This document shows, in pieces, positions 36,633 through 47,400 of a DNA stretch of 64,000 nucleotides. A program made the position numbers and the translations under genes. The stretch is from Streptococcus sp. VT 162. GTDB taxonomy: Bacteria > Bacillota > Bacilli > Lactobacillales > Streptococcaceae. The notes beneath the pieces were generated by a model. The model was given only the letters and a program-made list of their open reading frames with translations. It was not told the origin of the DNA and did no database searches. The first letter of the stretch is position 1; every line of letters begins with the position of its first letter. Where the stretch lies: contig CP007628.2 of assembly GCA_000688775.2 (NCBI GenBank), positions 310,001 through 374,000 of the forward strand. The letters are read 5' to 3'.

Positions 36633-38453
36633 ATGAGTAGAAAAAAATTATTAAAGTTAGGGATTTCTATACTTGCTTTAAATGCTCTTGGAGTAGCAAC
36701 TTATCATGTAGCTCCTGACTTGTATCAAATTCCAACAGTGCATGCAGAAGAGACTCCGGCAGAAGATGAAGAAATTCCAGACGGACAAGAGCGAAACATT
36801 GCAAATACGTTCAAAAGAATGCTCAATAATATAGAATCTTCGATTAAGGATTATACAGATAGTCCAGATGAGGAGAATAAAGAACTCCTAGAGGGTGATG
36901 TAGAAGAAGCAAAGAATTTTTTTGAGACTGCAAAGAAGGCAATGAAGAGTCCAGAAGGTCAAAAAAGTTTTGCGGCACTTGAAGCTCGTTACAATGAGCT
37001 GAAAGCCAAGGCTGAGGCGCTTCTCACTGGGGGAGATTTAAAAGAAGAACATCAAGAAGTCACAACTACTGAGGAGATTCCTTACCCATCTCGGACAGAA
37101 AACAATGCGGACCTCGCTGAAGGTACTCGAAAGGTAAAACAAGCGGGAGAAAAAGGTCAGAAGAAAGTTGTTTGGGATGTTACTTTGGTAAATGGCGTTG
37201 AGAAAAAACGTGATAGAAAAAACCAAACGGTAATTAAAGAACCAGTAGAAGAAATCATCGAAGTTGGAACTAAGAAAACAGGTGTAGAAACTAAAGAAAC
37301 AGTGACTGTAGAGGAAAAAGTTGCTTTCAAAGAAGAAACGAAAGTAGACCCAGCGCTGGATAAAGGTCAAACACGTGTTGAAGAAGGTGAAGAAGGTATC
37401 GATGAAGTCACTTATGAAGTGACAAAAGTGGATGGTGTTGAAAAATCTCGTAAAGAAGTTTCACGCAAGACCAAGAAAGCTGCAAAAAACAAGATTACCT
37501 ATACCGGTGGGAAAGCTGTTGTAACGACTAAGGAAGTAACCAAAACTGAAGAAGTTGCCTTCCAGACTCGTGAGGTTGAAAATGCACTCTTAGCTGAGGG
37601 TGTTCGCCGAGTGAAAACAGCTGGTAAGAAGGGTGTTCGCACCATTGTTTATACTGTCACTTACACAGATGGCGTTGAAACAGGTCGCGAGGTGAAATCA
37701 AACACAATCACTACTCCAGCAGTAGACGAAGTTGTCGAAATTGGAACTAAGAAAGTAGTAGCCCCAGTTGTAACGACTAAGGAAGAAACGAAGACAGAAG
37801 AAGTTGCTTTCCAAGTCAAAGAAGTGCAGAACGCAGACCTTCCAGAAGGAAGTCGTCAAGTGAAAGCTGTTGGTAAGAAGGGTGTTCGTACGATTGTTGA
37901 AACTGTCACTTACACAGACGGCGTTGAAACAGGTCGTGTTGAGAAATCAAACACAATCACAACCCCAGCAGTAGACGAAGTTGTCGAAGTTGGAACTAAG
38001 AAAGCAGTAGCCCCAGTTGTAACAACTAAGGAAGAAACGAAAACAGAAGAAGTCGCTTTCCAAACAAAGGAAGTACCAAATGCAGATCTTCCAGAAGGAA
38101 GTCGTCAAGTGAAGACAGCTGGTAAGAAGGGTGTTCGCACCAATGTTTATACAGTGACATACACAGACGGCGTTGAAACAGGACGCGAGGTGAAATCAAG
38201 CACAATCACCACTCCAGCAGTAGATGAGATTGTCGAAGTTGGAACTAAGAAGGTAACTTCTATGACAACCAACGGTGATAAGAATGATACTGCAACAACA
38301 GGGAACCAAGCTGAAAGCACTAAGAAAGAAGAAACTGCAAGCCAAGATCAGAAAGTTCTACCAAGCACAGGTACAGCTTCTACCAGTCTTCTTTCAATGA
38401 TTGGTTTATTTATCGCCGGTCTAGTAGGCTTTGTCGTTCGTAAGAAGGACTAA
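36633..38453 (+). CDS. G5-repeat LPxTG surface protein
   Basis: The product is 606 residues from the ATG at 36633, which has AAGGG eight bases upstream; an in-frame GTG-side start 8 codons earlier has none. A signal peptide (cleavage near VHAEE) and a helical domain (about 40-130) are followed by five tandem G5-type repeats of about 80 residues. Each has a pattern like TEEVAFQTKEVPNADLPEG...GKKGVRT...VEVGTKK. A Ser/Thr linker, LPSTG, a membrane segment and VRKKD complete a sortase substrate. G5 modules form stiff extended rods and often bind glycans or zinc. Following the vWA adhesin by 76 bases, it may be read through from it. Confidence 0.85.
   Translation: MSRKKLLKLGISILALNALGVATYHVAPDLYQIPTVHAEETPAEDEEIPDGQERNIANTFKRMLNNIESSIKDYTDSPDEENKELLEGDVEEAKNFFETAKKAMKSPEGQKSFAALEARYNELKAKAEALLTGGDLKEEHQEVTTTEEIPYPSRTENNADLAEGTRKVKQAGEKGQKKVVWDVTLVNGVEKKRDRKNQTVIKEPVEEIIEVGTKKTGVETKETVTVEEKVAFKEETKVDPALDKGQTRVEEGEEGIDEVTYEVTKVDGVEKSRKEVSRKTKKAAKNKITYTGGKAVVTTKEVTKTEEVAFQTREVENALLAEGVRRVKTAGKKGVRTIVYTVTYTDGVETGREVKSNTITTPAVDEVVEIGTKKVVAPVVTTKEETKTEEVAFQVKEVQNADLPEGSRQVKAVGKKGVRTIVETVTYTDGVETGRVEKSNTITTPAVDEVVEVGTKKAVAPVVTTKEETKTEEVAFQTKEVPNADLPEGSRQVKTAGKKGVRTNVYTVTYTDGVETGREVKSSTITTPAVDEIVEVGTKKVTSMTTNGDKNDTATTGNQAESTKKEETASQDQKVLPSTGTASTSLLSMIGLFIAGLVGFVVRKKD
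37520..38260 (+). repeat. 249-bp G5 coding repeats
   Basis: GCCCCAGTTG recurs at 37761 and 38010, 249 bp (83 residues) apart. The three C-terminal G5 copies are close to identical over long stretches. Confidence 0.85.
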
Positions 38454-38465
38454 GGCTCTCTAATT

Positions 38466-38486
38466 GTACAAAAGCATCTTTTGTAC
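38466..38486 (+). other. Perfect 9-bp hairpin after the G5 gene
   Basis: GTACAAAAG and CTTTTGTAC pair around CAT. It lies between the stop codon and the real terminator and has no T-tract of its own. Confidence 0.6.
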
Positions 38487-38496
38487 GAGAAATACT

Positions 38497-38534
38497 AAAA
38501 AGAACCCAGAATTTATTCTTGGGTTCTTTTTTAT
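38497..38534 (+). terminator. Terminator of the island's first operon
   Basis: AAAAGAACCCA pairs with TGGGTTCTTTT, followed by further T residues. The remaining sequence to 38818 is AT-rich, with only the next promoter recognised. Confidence 0.85.
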
Positions 38535-38751
38535 AAAAAATTAAATATATTAATGTTTGCGTGTGGCTTGAGTACGTTACGAAACTCATGGAGTGATAAT
38601 AGTTTCAACTATAAAACAGCTATTTACATAGTGTAAATGCCTGTTCTGAAATTTTGATATTTTAATTATTCTCACCGAAAATTGACAATCTGAAAATACA
38701 AAATAATAAATTTTCATCTATAATCTACTTTTAATTGCCCCCTTTTTGTGT

Positions 38752-38757
38752 TAGAAT
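38752..38757 (+). promoter_or_regulatory. Extended -10 for the SHIRT protein gene
   Basis: TAGAAT preceded by TGT; no convincing -35. It lies 62 bases before the ATG. Confidence 0.45.
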
Positions 38758-38818
38758 GAGGTGAACATTTCTTTTTAAAATGATTGTATATAAATCATTT
38801 TTAGTTTGGAGGTTAATT

Positions 38819-41461
38819 ATGAAATGGAAAAATCGCATGAGAATACCTTTTTCTACTATTTTCAGTAGAAAAAAACAGGCTTTTCTCGGACTAGTCGTTT
38901 TACTTTTTTCTATTTTTCTTATTCCGCTTCAATCTTATGCGGCTTTAGAAGAAATAAAAAACGGAACGGATATCTCAACCTTGGATATTCGTAAGTTTAA
39001 TTTGAACATCAACAATTTTAGTGTTTTATCTAAATCACAGGCTGTTGATCAGTTTCATTTATCGAATCCCCACTATGAATATCTCTGGGGTGGTGCCTAT
39101 CCAGGCGAGATGGAGAACTTTACTCTTAAAGTAGATAAAAGTAAAAAACAGGATCAAGTTTTCGAAAATCCTCTTTCTCTAAAATTCACAAATATTGGGA
39201 CAGTCAATGGTAAGCAAGTAGATGCTTATCTAAATTTCAATAAAGTAACCCTACACTATCTTAATACTGCTCAGGCAGAATCTGAGATGAATAGTGCTCA
39301 AAAATCTACTGTTGAATTTTTCTCAATTTCTGAATTATGGGAAAGTAGTGCTTTTGAAATTGGGAATGTTCCCTATGTAGATGCGGCTCATGACTACATT
39401 ATGAATAAGGCTTTTTGGCTTGATGCGGATGTAACAGCAGAGTTGCGTTATGCAGATGGTTCCGAGACAGATTTGAAGTTGGTTATGAAGCCAACAGACA
39501 TCGATGCAATGGATGCCAACAACTTGAAGGAAACCTTCTATGTTAAGGATTATCAAAATGATGTTAATCTTCGTTTGATGAATAATGCCAATGTCTTAAG
39601 ACAGGAAGATCAAGGAGATCGAACTGCTTGGGTAGCAACTCAGATTACAAGCGGTAGCTATTCTGAGAACAATATCTCTGGTTTTGCCCTTCGATCAAAT
39701 AGTAATAGTATGAATTTTGGTTACTCATCAACAGAGGTTGCTTCGGCCGTCTTTGGTCTTTATATTGAAAAAATTGATCCGAGCCCTGTTCTAGCAGTGG
39801 ATCCTACAGAGATTCCAGCTAAGGAAGGACAAGATGTAACCTATAAAGCTACGTTTAAAGTTCCGGTTCCAGGTAAGGACATTTTAGCAACGCCTTCATC
39901 TATCGAAATGGTTCAGAAATTTGATGAGCGCCTTAATTATCAAGGACTTAAAGTGGAATCAGGTGGAGTGACTTTACAGGAAGGGCGTGATTATACTATT
40001 GAAAAGAATGGTCAAACTGTTACTGTTAAAATGACACCTGAATACATAAAAGCAAATTCTTCTGCTGAAATTATTGTAACTTATAATACTACTACAAACA
40101 AAAAAGTAGAAGAAAAAGGTTCTGGAAAGATTGACAATACTGTAACATTGCATGTTGATAATTTATCAGCTCCTTCTAATCAGGTAAGCACGGCCCTCCT
40201 TTATGAAAAACATCATGAGTTTGTGAGTGGAACCCCAGGCAAAGAACTTCCACAAGAAGTGAAAGACCTGCTTCCAGCAACAGAAAAGAACTTGTCTAAT
40301 GGTAGTCAAGTAACTCCAACACAACCAAGCCAAACAGAAGTGAAGACGGCAGAGGGTACATGGAGCTTTAAGTCTTATGACAAGGCATCAGAAACCACAA
40401 CTCAGCCAAGTAAAACGGAAGTGAAGACAGCAGAAGGCACATGGAGCTTCAAGTCCTATGACAAGACATCTGAAACTATTAATGGAGCAGATGCCCACTT
40501 TATCGGTACTTGGGAATTCACTCCAGCGCCAACAGTGACTCATAAGGCAACTCACGAGTTTGTCAGCGGAACTCCAGGAAAAGAACTTCCACAAGAAGTA
40601 AAAACTCTGCTTCCAGCAGACCAAACAGACTTGAAAGATGGCAACCAAGTAACTCCAACACAACCAAGTAAAACGGAAGTTAAGACAGCAGAAGGCACAT
40701 GGAGCTTCAAGTCATACGACAAGACTTCAGAGACTGTCAACGGTTCAGATGTTAAGTTTGTAGGAACATGGGAATTTACAGCGAGCCCAGCATCAACAGT
40801 GACTCATAAAGCAGTTCACGAGTTTGTCAGCGGAACGCCAGGAAAAGAACTTCCACAAGAAGTGAAAACCTTGCTTCCAGCAGACCAAACAGACTTGAAA
40901 GATGGCAACAAAGTAACTCCAACGCAACCAAGTAAAACAGAAGTGAAGACAGCAGAAGGTACCTGGAGCTTCAAGTTCTACGATAAGACATCGGAAACAA
41001 TTAATGGATCAGATGTTAAGTTTGTAGGTACATGGGAATTCACCCCATCCCCAACCTATAAGGCAACTCACGAGTTTGTCAGCGGAACTCCAGGTAAAGA
41101 ACTTCCACAAGAAGTGAAATCCCTGCTTCCATCAGACCAAACAGACTTGAAAGATGGCAGTCAAGCAACGCCAACGCAACCAAGTCAAACAGAAGTTAAG
41201 ACAGCAGAAGGTACCTGGAGCTTCAAGTCCTATGATAAGACATCCGAAACCATCAATGGAGTAGACGCACACTTCGTAGGCACCTGGGAATTCACTCCGG
41301 CCCCAATTAAAGATTCTGGAAATACTAGTCAACCAGAAGAAAGAAGTAGTCAAAATCAGAACTTGTTACCAAACACAGGCTCAGCAGTATCTGGTCTTCT
41401 TTCAATCATTGGCCTTGCCTTTGCAAGCCTAGCAGTTTTTGTCCTTCGCAAGAAAGACTAA
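38819..41461 (+). CDS. SHIRT-repeat LPxTG surface protein (Sgo0707-like periscope protein)
   Basis: The product is 880 residues from the ATG at 38819, which has GGAGG seven bases upstream. A long signal peptide ends near QSYAALEE. A non-repetitive head (about 45-460) contains a beta-rich binding region and a DUF11-like module (AVDPTEIPAKEGQDVTYKATF, shortened). Four SHIRT domains of about 84 residues follow, marked by HEFVSGTPGKELPQEV, TPTQPSKTEVKTAEGTWSF and FVGTWEFTP. LPNTG, a membrane helix and LRKKD complete the anchor. In S. gordonii Sgo0707, SHIRT arrays form rigid rods whose copy number sets how far the head projects. The first repeat here carries an internal 27-residue duplication. 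Confidence 0.88.
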   Translation: MKWKNRMRIPFSTIFSRKKQAFLGLVVLLFSIFLIPLQSYAALEEIKNGTDISTLDIRKFNLNINNFSVLSKSQAVDQFHLSNPHYEYLWGGAYPGEMENFTLKVDKSKKQDQVFENPLSLKFTNIGTVNGKQVDAYLNFNKVTLHYLNTAQAESEMNSAQKSTVEFFSISELWESSAFEIGNVPYVDAAHDYIMNKAFWLDADVTAELRYADGSETDLKLVMKPTDIDAMDANNLKETFYVKDYQNDVNLRLMNNANVLRQEDQGDRTAWVATQITSGSYSENNISGFALRSNSNSMNFGYSSTEVASAVFGLYIEKIDPSPVLAVDPTEIPAKEGQDVTYKATFKVPVPGKDILATPSSIEMVQKFDERLNYQGLKVESGGVTLQEGRDYTIEKNGQTVTVKMTPEYIKANSSAEIIVTYNTTTNKKVEEKGSGKIDNTVTLHVDNLSAPSNQVSTALLYEKHHEFVSGTPGKELPQEVKDLLPATEKNLSNGSQVTPTQPSQTEVKTAEGTWSFKSYDKASETTTQPSKTEVKTAEGTWSFKSYDKTSETINGADAHFIGTWEFTPAPTVTHKATHEFVSGTPGKELPQEVKTLLPADQTDLKDGNQVTPTQPSKTEVKTAEGTWSFKSYDKTSETVNGSDVKFVGTWEFTASPASTVTHKAVHEFVSGTPGKELPQEVKTLLPADQTDLKDGNKVTPTQPSKTEVKTAEGTWSFKFYDKTSETINGSDVKFVGTWEFTPSPTYKATHEFVSGTPGKELPQEVKSLLPSDQTDLKDGSQATPTQPSQTEVKTAEGTWSFKSYDKTSETINGVDAHFVGTWEFTPAPIKDSGNTSQPEERSSQNQNLLPNTGSAVSGLLSIIGLAFASLAVFVLRKKD
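40203..41308 (+). repeat. Four SHIRT coding repeats
   Basis: Repeat units start near 40203, 40542, 40806 and 41058. Spacings of the CACGAGTTTGT-type motif are 339, 264 and 252 bp. The long first interval is explained by an 81-bp internal duplication (one copy from about 40325, the other from about 40406). Confidence 0.9.
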
Positions 41462-41510
41462 GCAACTCTTAGGAAATAACAAAATGACTTCTTAATTCCT
41501 GAGTCTAAGA

Positions 41511-41541
41511 AGAGAGAACGAGAAATCGTTCTCTCTTTTTC
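41511..41541 (+). terminator. Terminator after the SHIRT gene
   Basis: AGAGAGAACGA and TCGTTCTCTCT pair around AAA, followed by TTTTT. Confidence 0.9.
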
Positions 41542-41570
41542 TTGCATTTTATATCGAGATGTGATATAGT
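41542..41570 (+). promoter_or_regulatory. Promoter of the padR operon
   Basis: TTGCAT (41542-41547) and TATAGT (41565-41570) with a 17-bp spacer. It directly follows the upstream terminator and overlaps the first operator copy. Confidence 0.7.
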
Positions 41571-41591
41571 TTATATAACGAGGTGCGATAT
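41551..41591 (+). promoter_or_regulatory. Duplicated inverted-repeat operator, probable PadR site
   Basis: ATATC-N7-GATAT at 41551-41567 is an inverted repeat lying between -35 and -10. A second copy, ATAAC-N7-GATAT, at 41575-41591 is offset by 24 bp and covers the start region. The GAGRTGYG centres are alike. The position suggests autorepression by the PadR protein encoded next. Confidence 0.65.
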
Positions 41592-41618
41592 ATCGAACTA
41601 AATAGGAGGTGGGGTTAA

Positions 41619-41939
41619 ATGGAATTGACGGATAAGATTCGTCGGGTTTATCTTCCGATGACGGAAACAGGATTTTATATCTTGTTCTGTCTACAAAAGG
41701 AACGTCATGGTTATAGTATTACACAAAAGGTCAAGGAGATGACAGATTCACAAGTTTTGATTAGTCCTGGAACTATGTATGGAACCTTGTCAAAAATGGA
41801 AAAGGATGGCTTGATCTCCTTTGTCCGAGAGGAGGAAAAACGGAAAATCTATCAGATAACAGATTTGGGACGAAAGGTTTTGGAGATTGAATTGAAACGT
41901 ATTGAACGGCTCTATAGAAACAGTCAGGAGGAAGTATGA
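41619..41939 (+). CDS. PadR-family transcriptional regulator
   Basis: The product is 106 residues with the PadR winged helix: ETGFYILFCLQKERHGYSI at the start, the recognition region LISPGTMYGTLSKMEKDGLI and the wing VREEEKRKIYQITDLGRK (each quoted in part). A short C-terminal dimer helix follows. Such proteins are repressors released by small molecules or envelope stress. The stop overlaps the next gene, so it controls and is coupled to the DUF2812 pair. Confidence 0.88.
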   Translation: MELTDKIRRVYLPMTETGFYILFCLQKERHGYSITQKVKEMTDSQVLISPGTMYGTLSKMEKDGLISFVREEEKRKIYQITDLGRKVLEIELKRIERLYRNSQEEV

Positions 41940-42514
41940 TGGAAAAGAAGGTTGTATATCGGATATCTACAATTGCGGATTATGATAGAGAGGCCTTATA
42001 CCTTGGGGAAATGCATGCTAAGGGCTGGAAACTTAAGGAAGTAAGCTACTCTAACTTAGTAGTTGCGGTTAAGTATACTTTTGAAAAGTGCCAACCGGAG
42101 CAGGTGTCTTATCAGTTGGACTTTTATCCCATGAAAAAATCAGAGAGAGCCTCCTATTTACAACTATTTAAAGACTGTGGCTGGGAGCATATTACAGACT
42201 TTAATAGTTTTTCCTATTTTAGAAAACCACATTCTGAAATTGAATCGGATACTGAGTTTGAAATCTATAATGACGCTACAGGGAAGTTAGCTATGATCAA
42301 ACGGATTTTAATAATGCGGATGCTTCCTATTTTGATTCTATTTTTAGCTCTACTACCGGTTTTCTCTAAGTTTGTCAGTGGAGCTAGTTCTTTCAGTTGG
42401 GGAATGTTTTTGATTGTCATAATAGATTGTGTTTTATTGATAGTTTTTGCGGTTCAGATTTCTTATATTTTTTGGAGCTTGTTTCAAAAGTGGAAAGAAT
42501 TATCTGAAAAATAA
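41936..42514 (+). CDS. DUF2812 membrane protein (first copy)
   Basis: The product is about 192 residues. The DUF2812 domain (about 8-105) has the motifs YLGEMHAKGWKL, QVSYQLDFYP and FKDCGWEHI. Two hydrophobic helices follow (about 120-145 and 155-185). Family members accompany PadR regulators in Firmicutes and have no known biochemical activity. AGGAGG precedes both candidate ATGs at 41936 and 41939. Confidence 0.8.
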   Translation: MMEKKVVYRISTIADYDREALYLGEMHAKGWKLKEVSYSNLVVAVKYTFEKCQPEQVSYQLDFYPMKKSERASYLQLFKDCGWEHITDFNSFSYFRKPHSEIESDTEFEIYNDATGKLAMIKRILIMRMLPILILFLALLPVFSKFVSGASSFSWGMFLIVIIDCVLLIVFAVQISYIFWSLFQKWKELSEK

Positions 42515-42548
42515 AACCATGTATGTTTTCTGATTTGGAGGTAAGACA

Positions 42549-43061
42549 ATGAATAGCAAAGTACAATTTCGGATTTTTAGCATTGTTGATTTGGACAAGG
42601 AAGAAGAATATTTACATGAGATGCACTTGAAAGGTTGGAGATATAGAACGAGTCGTTTTGGTTTTTTCTATTTTTGCCAATGCCAACCTGACGATGTCAT
42701 CTACCGTATCTATGATTCTAGATTTCTTAAAAAGTATAAGCATGAACTACAAGATTTTAGAAATAGCGGTTGGGAATTGATAGAAACAGGTTTTTGTTCA
42801 ATTCTTCGTAAACCAACTTCTGATATACTTTCAGAGGAGAAAGTCTATATGAGTAAGGGTCTCAGATGGGAAGTTATGCGGTCTAGACTTCGTTCCTGTA
42901 TAGCCACTTTTTCAGGTGGTCTTGTTGTTTGCATGAGTTTGTATCGAGAAAACTTGTCTCAGTCTTTCTTTATTATTTTCGTTTTATACGCTTGCTTGAT
43001 TTCTTATCTAATCTACGGTTTTTTCAGACTTAAAAGGAAATACCAAGTAGATGAGAAGTAA
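42549..43061 (+). CDS. DUF2812 membrane protein (second copy)
   Basis: The product is 170 residues with the same plan as the gene upstream: YLHEMHLKGWRY, CQPDDVIYRIY, DFRNSGWELIETG, then two membrane helices near the C-terminus. The two proteins are diverged paralogues and could form a heteromeric membrane complex. A TTTGGAGG site precedes the ATG. The terminator that follows coincides with a CIRCE element. Confidence 0.8.
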   Translation: MNSKVQFRIFSIVDLDKEEEYLHEMHLKGWRYRTSRFGFFYFCQCQPDDVIYRIYDSRFLKKYKHELQDFRNSGWELIETGFCSILRKPTSDILSEEKVYMSKGLRWEVMRSRLRSCIATFSGGLVVCMSLYRENLSQSFFIIFVLYACLISYLIYGFFRLKRKYQVDEK

Positions 43062-43085
43062 GATTCTAGGTCTGTAGACTGATTT

Positions 43086-43119
43086 TTAGCACTCTTGATA
43101 AAAGAGTGCTAATTTTTTT
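43086..43119 (+). terminator. Terminator of the padR operon, coinciding with a CIRCE element
   Basis: TTAGCACTC-N9-GAGTGCTAA (43086-43112) is a perfect CIRCE inverted repeat. As RNA it forms a hairpin extended by TT/AA pairs and is followed directly by T7, so it is also a good rho-independent terminator. Confidence 0.85.
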
Positions 43120-43130
43120 AAGTTTTTGTC

Positions 43131-43158
43131 TTGACATTCTCTTCTAAGGGTGTATAAT
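43131..43158 (+). promoter_or_regulatory. Promoter of the hrcA operon
   Basis: A consensus TTGACA (43131-43136) and TATAAT (43153-43158) with a 16-bp spacer. It lies between two CIRCE elements. Confidence 0.85.
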
Positions 43159-43169
43159 AGAATCATGAG

Positions 43170-43196
43170 TTAGCACTTGAGTGCATAGAGTGCTAA
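43170..43196 (+). promoter_or_regulatory. CIRCE operator at the hrcA transcription start
   Basis: TTAGCACTT-N9-GAGTGCTAA, one mismatch in the left arm. It begins 12 bases after the -10, in the classic position for HrcA repression. Confidence 0.92.
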
Positions 43197-43222
43197 TCAA
43201 TCGGACAGAGAGGAGTGATGAG

Positions 43223-44257
43223 ATGGTTACAGAGCGTCAGCAGGATATTTTAAATCTGATCATTGACATCTTTACCAAAACGCACGAACCTGTCGGATCC
43301 AAGGCGCTACAAGAGTCTATCAATTCTAGTAGTGCTACCATTCGTAATGACATGGCAGCTCTAGAGAAGCAGGGTTTGCTTGAGAAGGCTCATACCTCAA
43401 GCGGTCGGATGCCAAGTGTCGCGGGATTTCAGTACTATGTGAAACACTCGCTTGCTTTTGACAGACTGGCTGAAAATGAGGTATACGAGATTGTCAAAGC
43501 CTTTGATCAGGAATTCTTCAAATTGGAGGATATCCTGCAAGAGGCTGCTAATCTACTGACAGACCTGAGCGGCTGTACGGTAGTAGCACTGGATGTTGAG
43601 CCGAGCAGGCAACGGTTGACAGCCTTTGATATCGTTGTTTTGGGGCAACATACAGCCTTGGCAGTATTTACCCTAGACGAGTCCCGAACGGTTACCAGTC
43701 AATTTCTGATTCCAAGGAACTTCTTGCAGGAAGATTTAAATCGCCTCAAGACCTTGATTCAAGAACGTTTCCTCGGTCACACGGTTCTAGATATTCACTA
43801 CAAGATTCGGACGGAGATTCCGCAGATTATCCAGCGTTACTTCACAACAACGGACAATGTCATGGATCTCTTTGAACACATTTTTAAAGAAATGTTCAAC
43901 GAAAACATTGTGGTATCGGGCAAGGTCAATCTCTTGAATTTTGCCAATCTAGCGGCCTATCAGTTCTTTGACCAACCGCAAAAGGTGGCTTTGGAGATTC
44001 GTGAGGGTCTGCATGAAGATCAGATGCAAAATGTTCGTGTTGCGGACAGTCAGGAATCCTGTCTAGCTAACCTAGCAGTGATTAGCAGTAAATTCCTCAT
44101 TCCTTATCGAGGTTTTGGAATTCTAGCGATTATCGGTCCAGTCAACCTGGATTACCAGCAATTGGTCAACCAAGTCAATGTGGTCAATCGTGTTTTGACC
44201 ATGAAGTTGACAGATTTTTATCGCTACCTCAGCAGCAATCATTACGAAGTAAATTAA
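43223..44257 (+). CDS. hrcA: Heat-inducible transcription repressor HrcA
   Basis: HrcA binds CIRCE and represses chaperone operons, with GroEL keeping it folded. The product is 344 residues from the ATG at 43223, which has AGAGGAGTG upstream; an in-frame ATG 14 codons earlier lies inside the CIRCE. The N-terminal winged helix includes [13 protein letters not shown] and [30 protein letters not shown] (shortened), and the GAF-like domain includes [15 protein letters not shown]. grpE follows 26 bases later. Confidence 0.95.
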   Translation: MVTERQQDILNLIIDIFTKTHEPVGSKALQESINSSSATIRNDMAALEKQGLLEKAHTSSGRMPSVAGFQYYVKHSLAFDRLAENEVYEIVKAFDQEFFKLEDILQEAANLLTDLSGCTVVALDVEPSRQRLTAFDIVVLGQHTALAVFTLDESRTVTSQFLIPRNFLQEDLNRLKTLIQERFLGHTVLDIHYKIRTEIPQIIQRYFTTTDNVMDLFEHIFKEMFNENIVVSGKVNLLNFANLAAYQFFDQPQKVALEIREGLHEDQMQNVRVADSQESCLANLAVISSKFLIPYRGFGILAIIGPVNLDYQQLVNQVNVVNRVLTMKLTDFYRYLSSNHYEVN

Positions 44258-44283
44258 TTTTGAAATCAATAAAGGAGGCGAAA

Positions 44284-44799
44284 ATGGCCCAAGATAAAAA
44301 AAACGAAGAAATGAAAGAAGAGGAAGTTGTGGAAACAACTGAAGAAACAACTCCTGAAAAGTCAGAGTTGGACTTGGCAAATGAACGTGCAGATGAGTTT
44401 GAAAATAAATACCTTCGCGCTCATGCAGAAATGCAAAATATTCAACGCCGTGCCAATGAAGAACGTCAAAACTTGCAACGTTATCGTAGCCAAGACCTGG
44501 CAAAAGCAATCTTACCATCGCTCGACAACTTAGAACGTGCACTAGCCGTTGAAGGTTTGACAGACGATGTTAAAAAAGGATTGGAGATGGTGCAAGAAAG
44601 CTTGGTTTACGCTTTGAAAGAAGAAGGAATCGAAGAAATCGCAGCTGACGGCGAATTTGACCATAACTATCATATGGCCATCCAAACTCTCCCAGCAGAT
44701 GATGAACATCCAGCAGATACCATCGCCCAAGTCTTTCAAAAAGGCTACAAACTCCATGACCGCATCCTACGCCCAGCCATGGTAGTAGTATATAACTAG
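44284..44799 (+). CDS. grpE: Nucleotide exchange factor GrpE
   Basis: GrpE releases ADP from DnaK. The product is 171 residues from the ATG at 44284, directly after AAAGGAGG; an upstream in-frame TTG is not needed. An acidic disordered start ([17 protein letters not shown]) leads into the long dimer helix ([19 protein letters not shown]) and the beta-wing ending [14 protein letters not shown], the family signature. Confidence 0.95.
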   Translation: MAQDKKNEEMKEEEVVETTEETTPEKSELDLANERADEFENKYLRAHAEMQNIQRRANEERQNLQRYRSQDLAKAILPSLDNLERALAVEGLTDDVKKGLEMVQESLVYALKEEGIEEIAADGEFDHNYHMAIQTLPADDEHPADTIAQVFQKGYKLHDRILRPAMVVVYN

Positions 44800-47017
<2,218 letters not shown>

Positions 47018-47400
47018 TATCCCGAGCTTGAAAATCAGGAGAGCGAGGTCGTTAAGAATGACTAATCACTAAAGTGATTGCCAATCTACTACAATCGCTA
47101 TGATGACTTTTGCGTTGTAAGTATAAGAAGAAATCCAGAGGTTGCAACCCAGCCTCTGTTTTTCGGTAAAAAGGGGCTAAACCCAATTTATTTGAGTTTT
47201 TATCATCAATATGAAAGAAAGGAATTGAACCCGACCTAGATTGAGGTTTTGTTCCGCAATATTAACAGAAAGGAATAAGGGTGTTCGAGTAACTGAACTC
47301 GAGCGGAAAGCTTGGAAATTAGATAAACCTCCTAAGAAATCAGGATTTCTTGTCGGTTTCCTAAATTTCAGTCGTTTTCTGTTCGCTCTTAGTATCTTGT
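47018..47400 (+). other. dnaK-dnaJ spacer with several hairpins
   Basis: The spacer of nearly 400 bases has no open frame that I would call a gene. It contains a second terminator-like hairpin (CAGAGG 47136-47141, CCTCTG 47153-47158, then T5), TCGAGT/ACTCGA near 47285-47301 and AAGAAATC/ATTTCTT near 47335-47351. No convincing promoter or CIRCE was found for dnaJ. Confidence 0.5.

Noticed and set aside
37520..41308. Possible CRISPR array because of regular repeats
   Set aside because: The repeats are 84 or 83 codons long, in frame and encode G5 and SHIRT protein domains; there are no short repeat-spacer units or cas genes.
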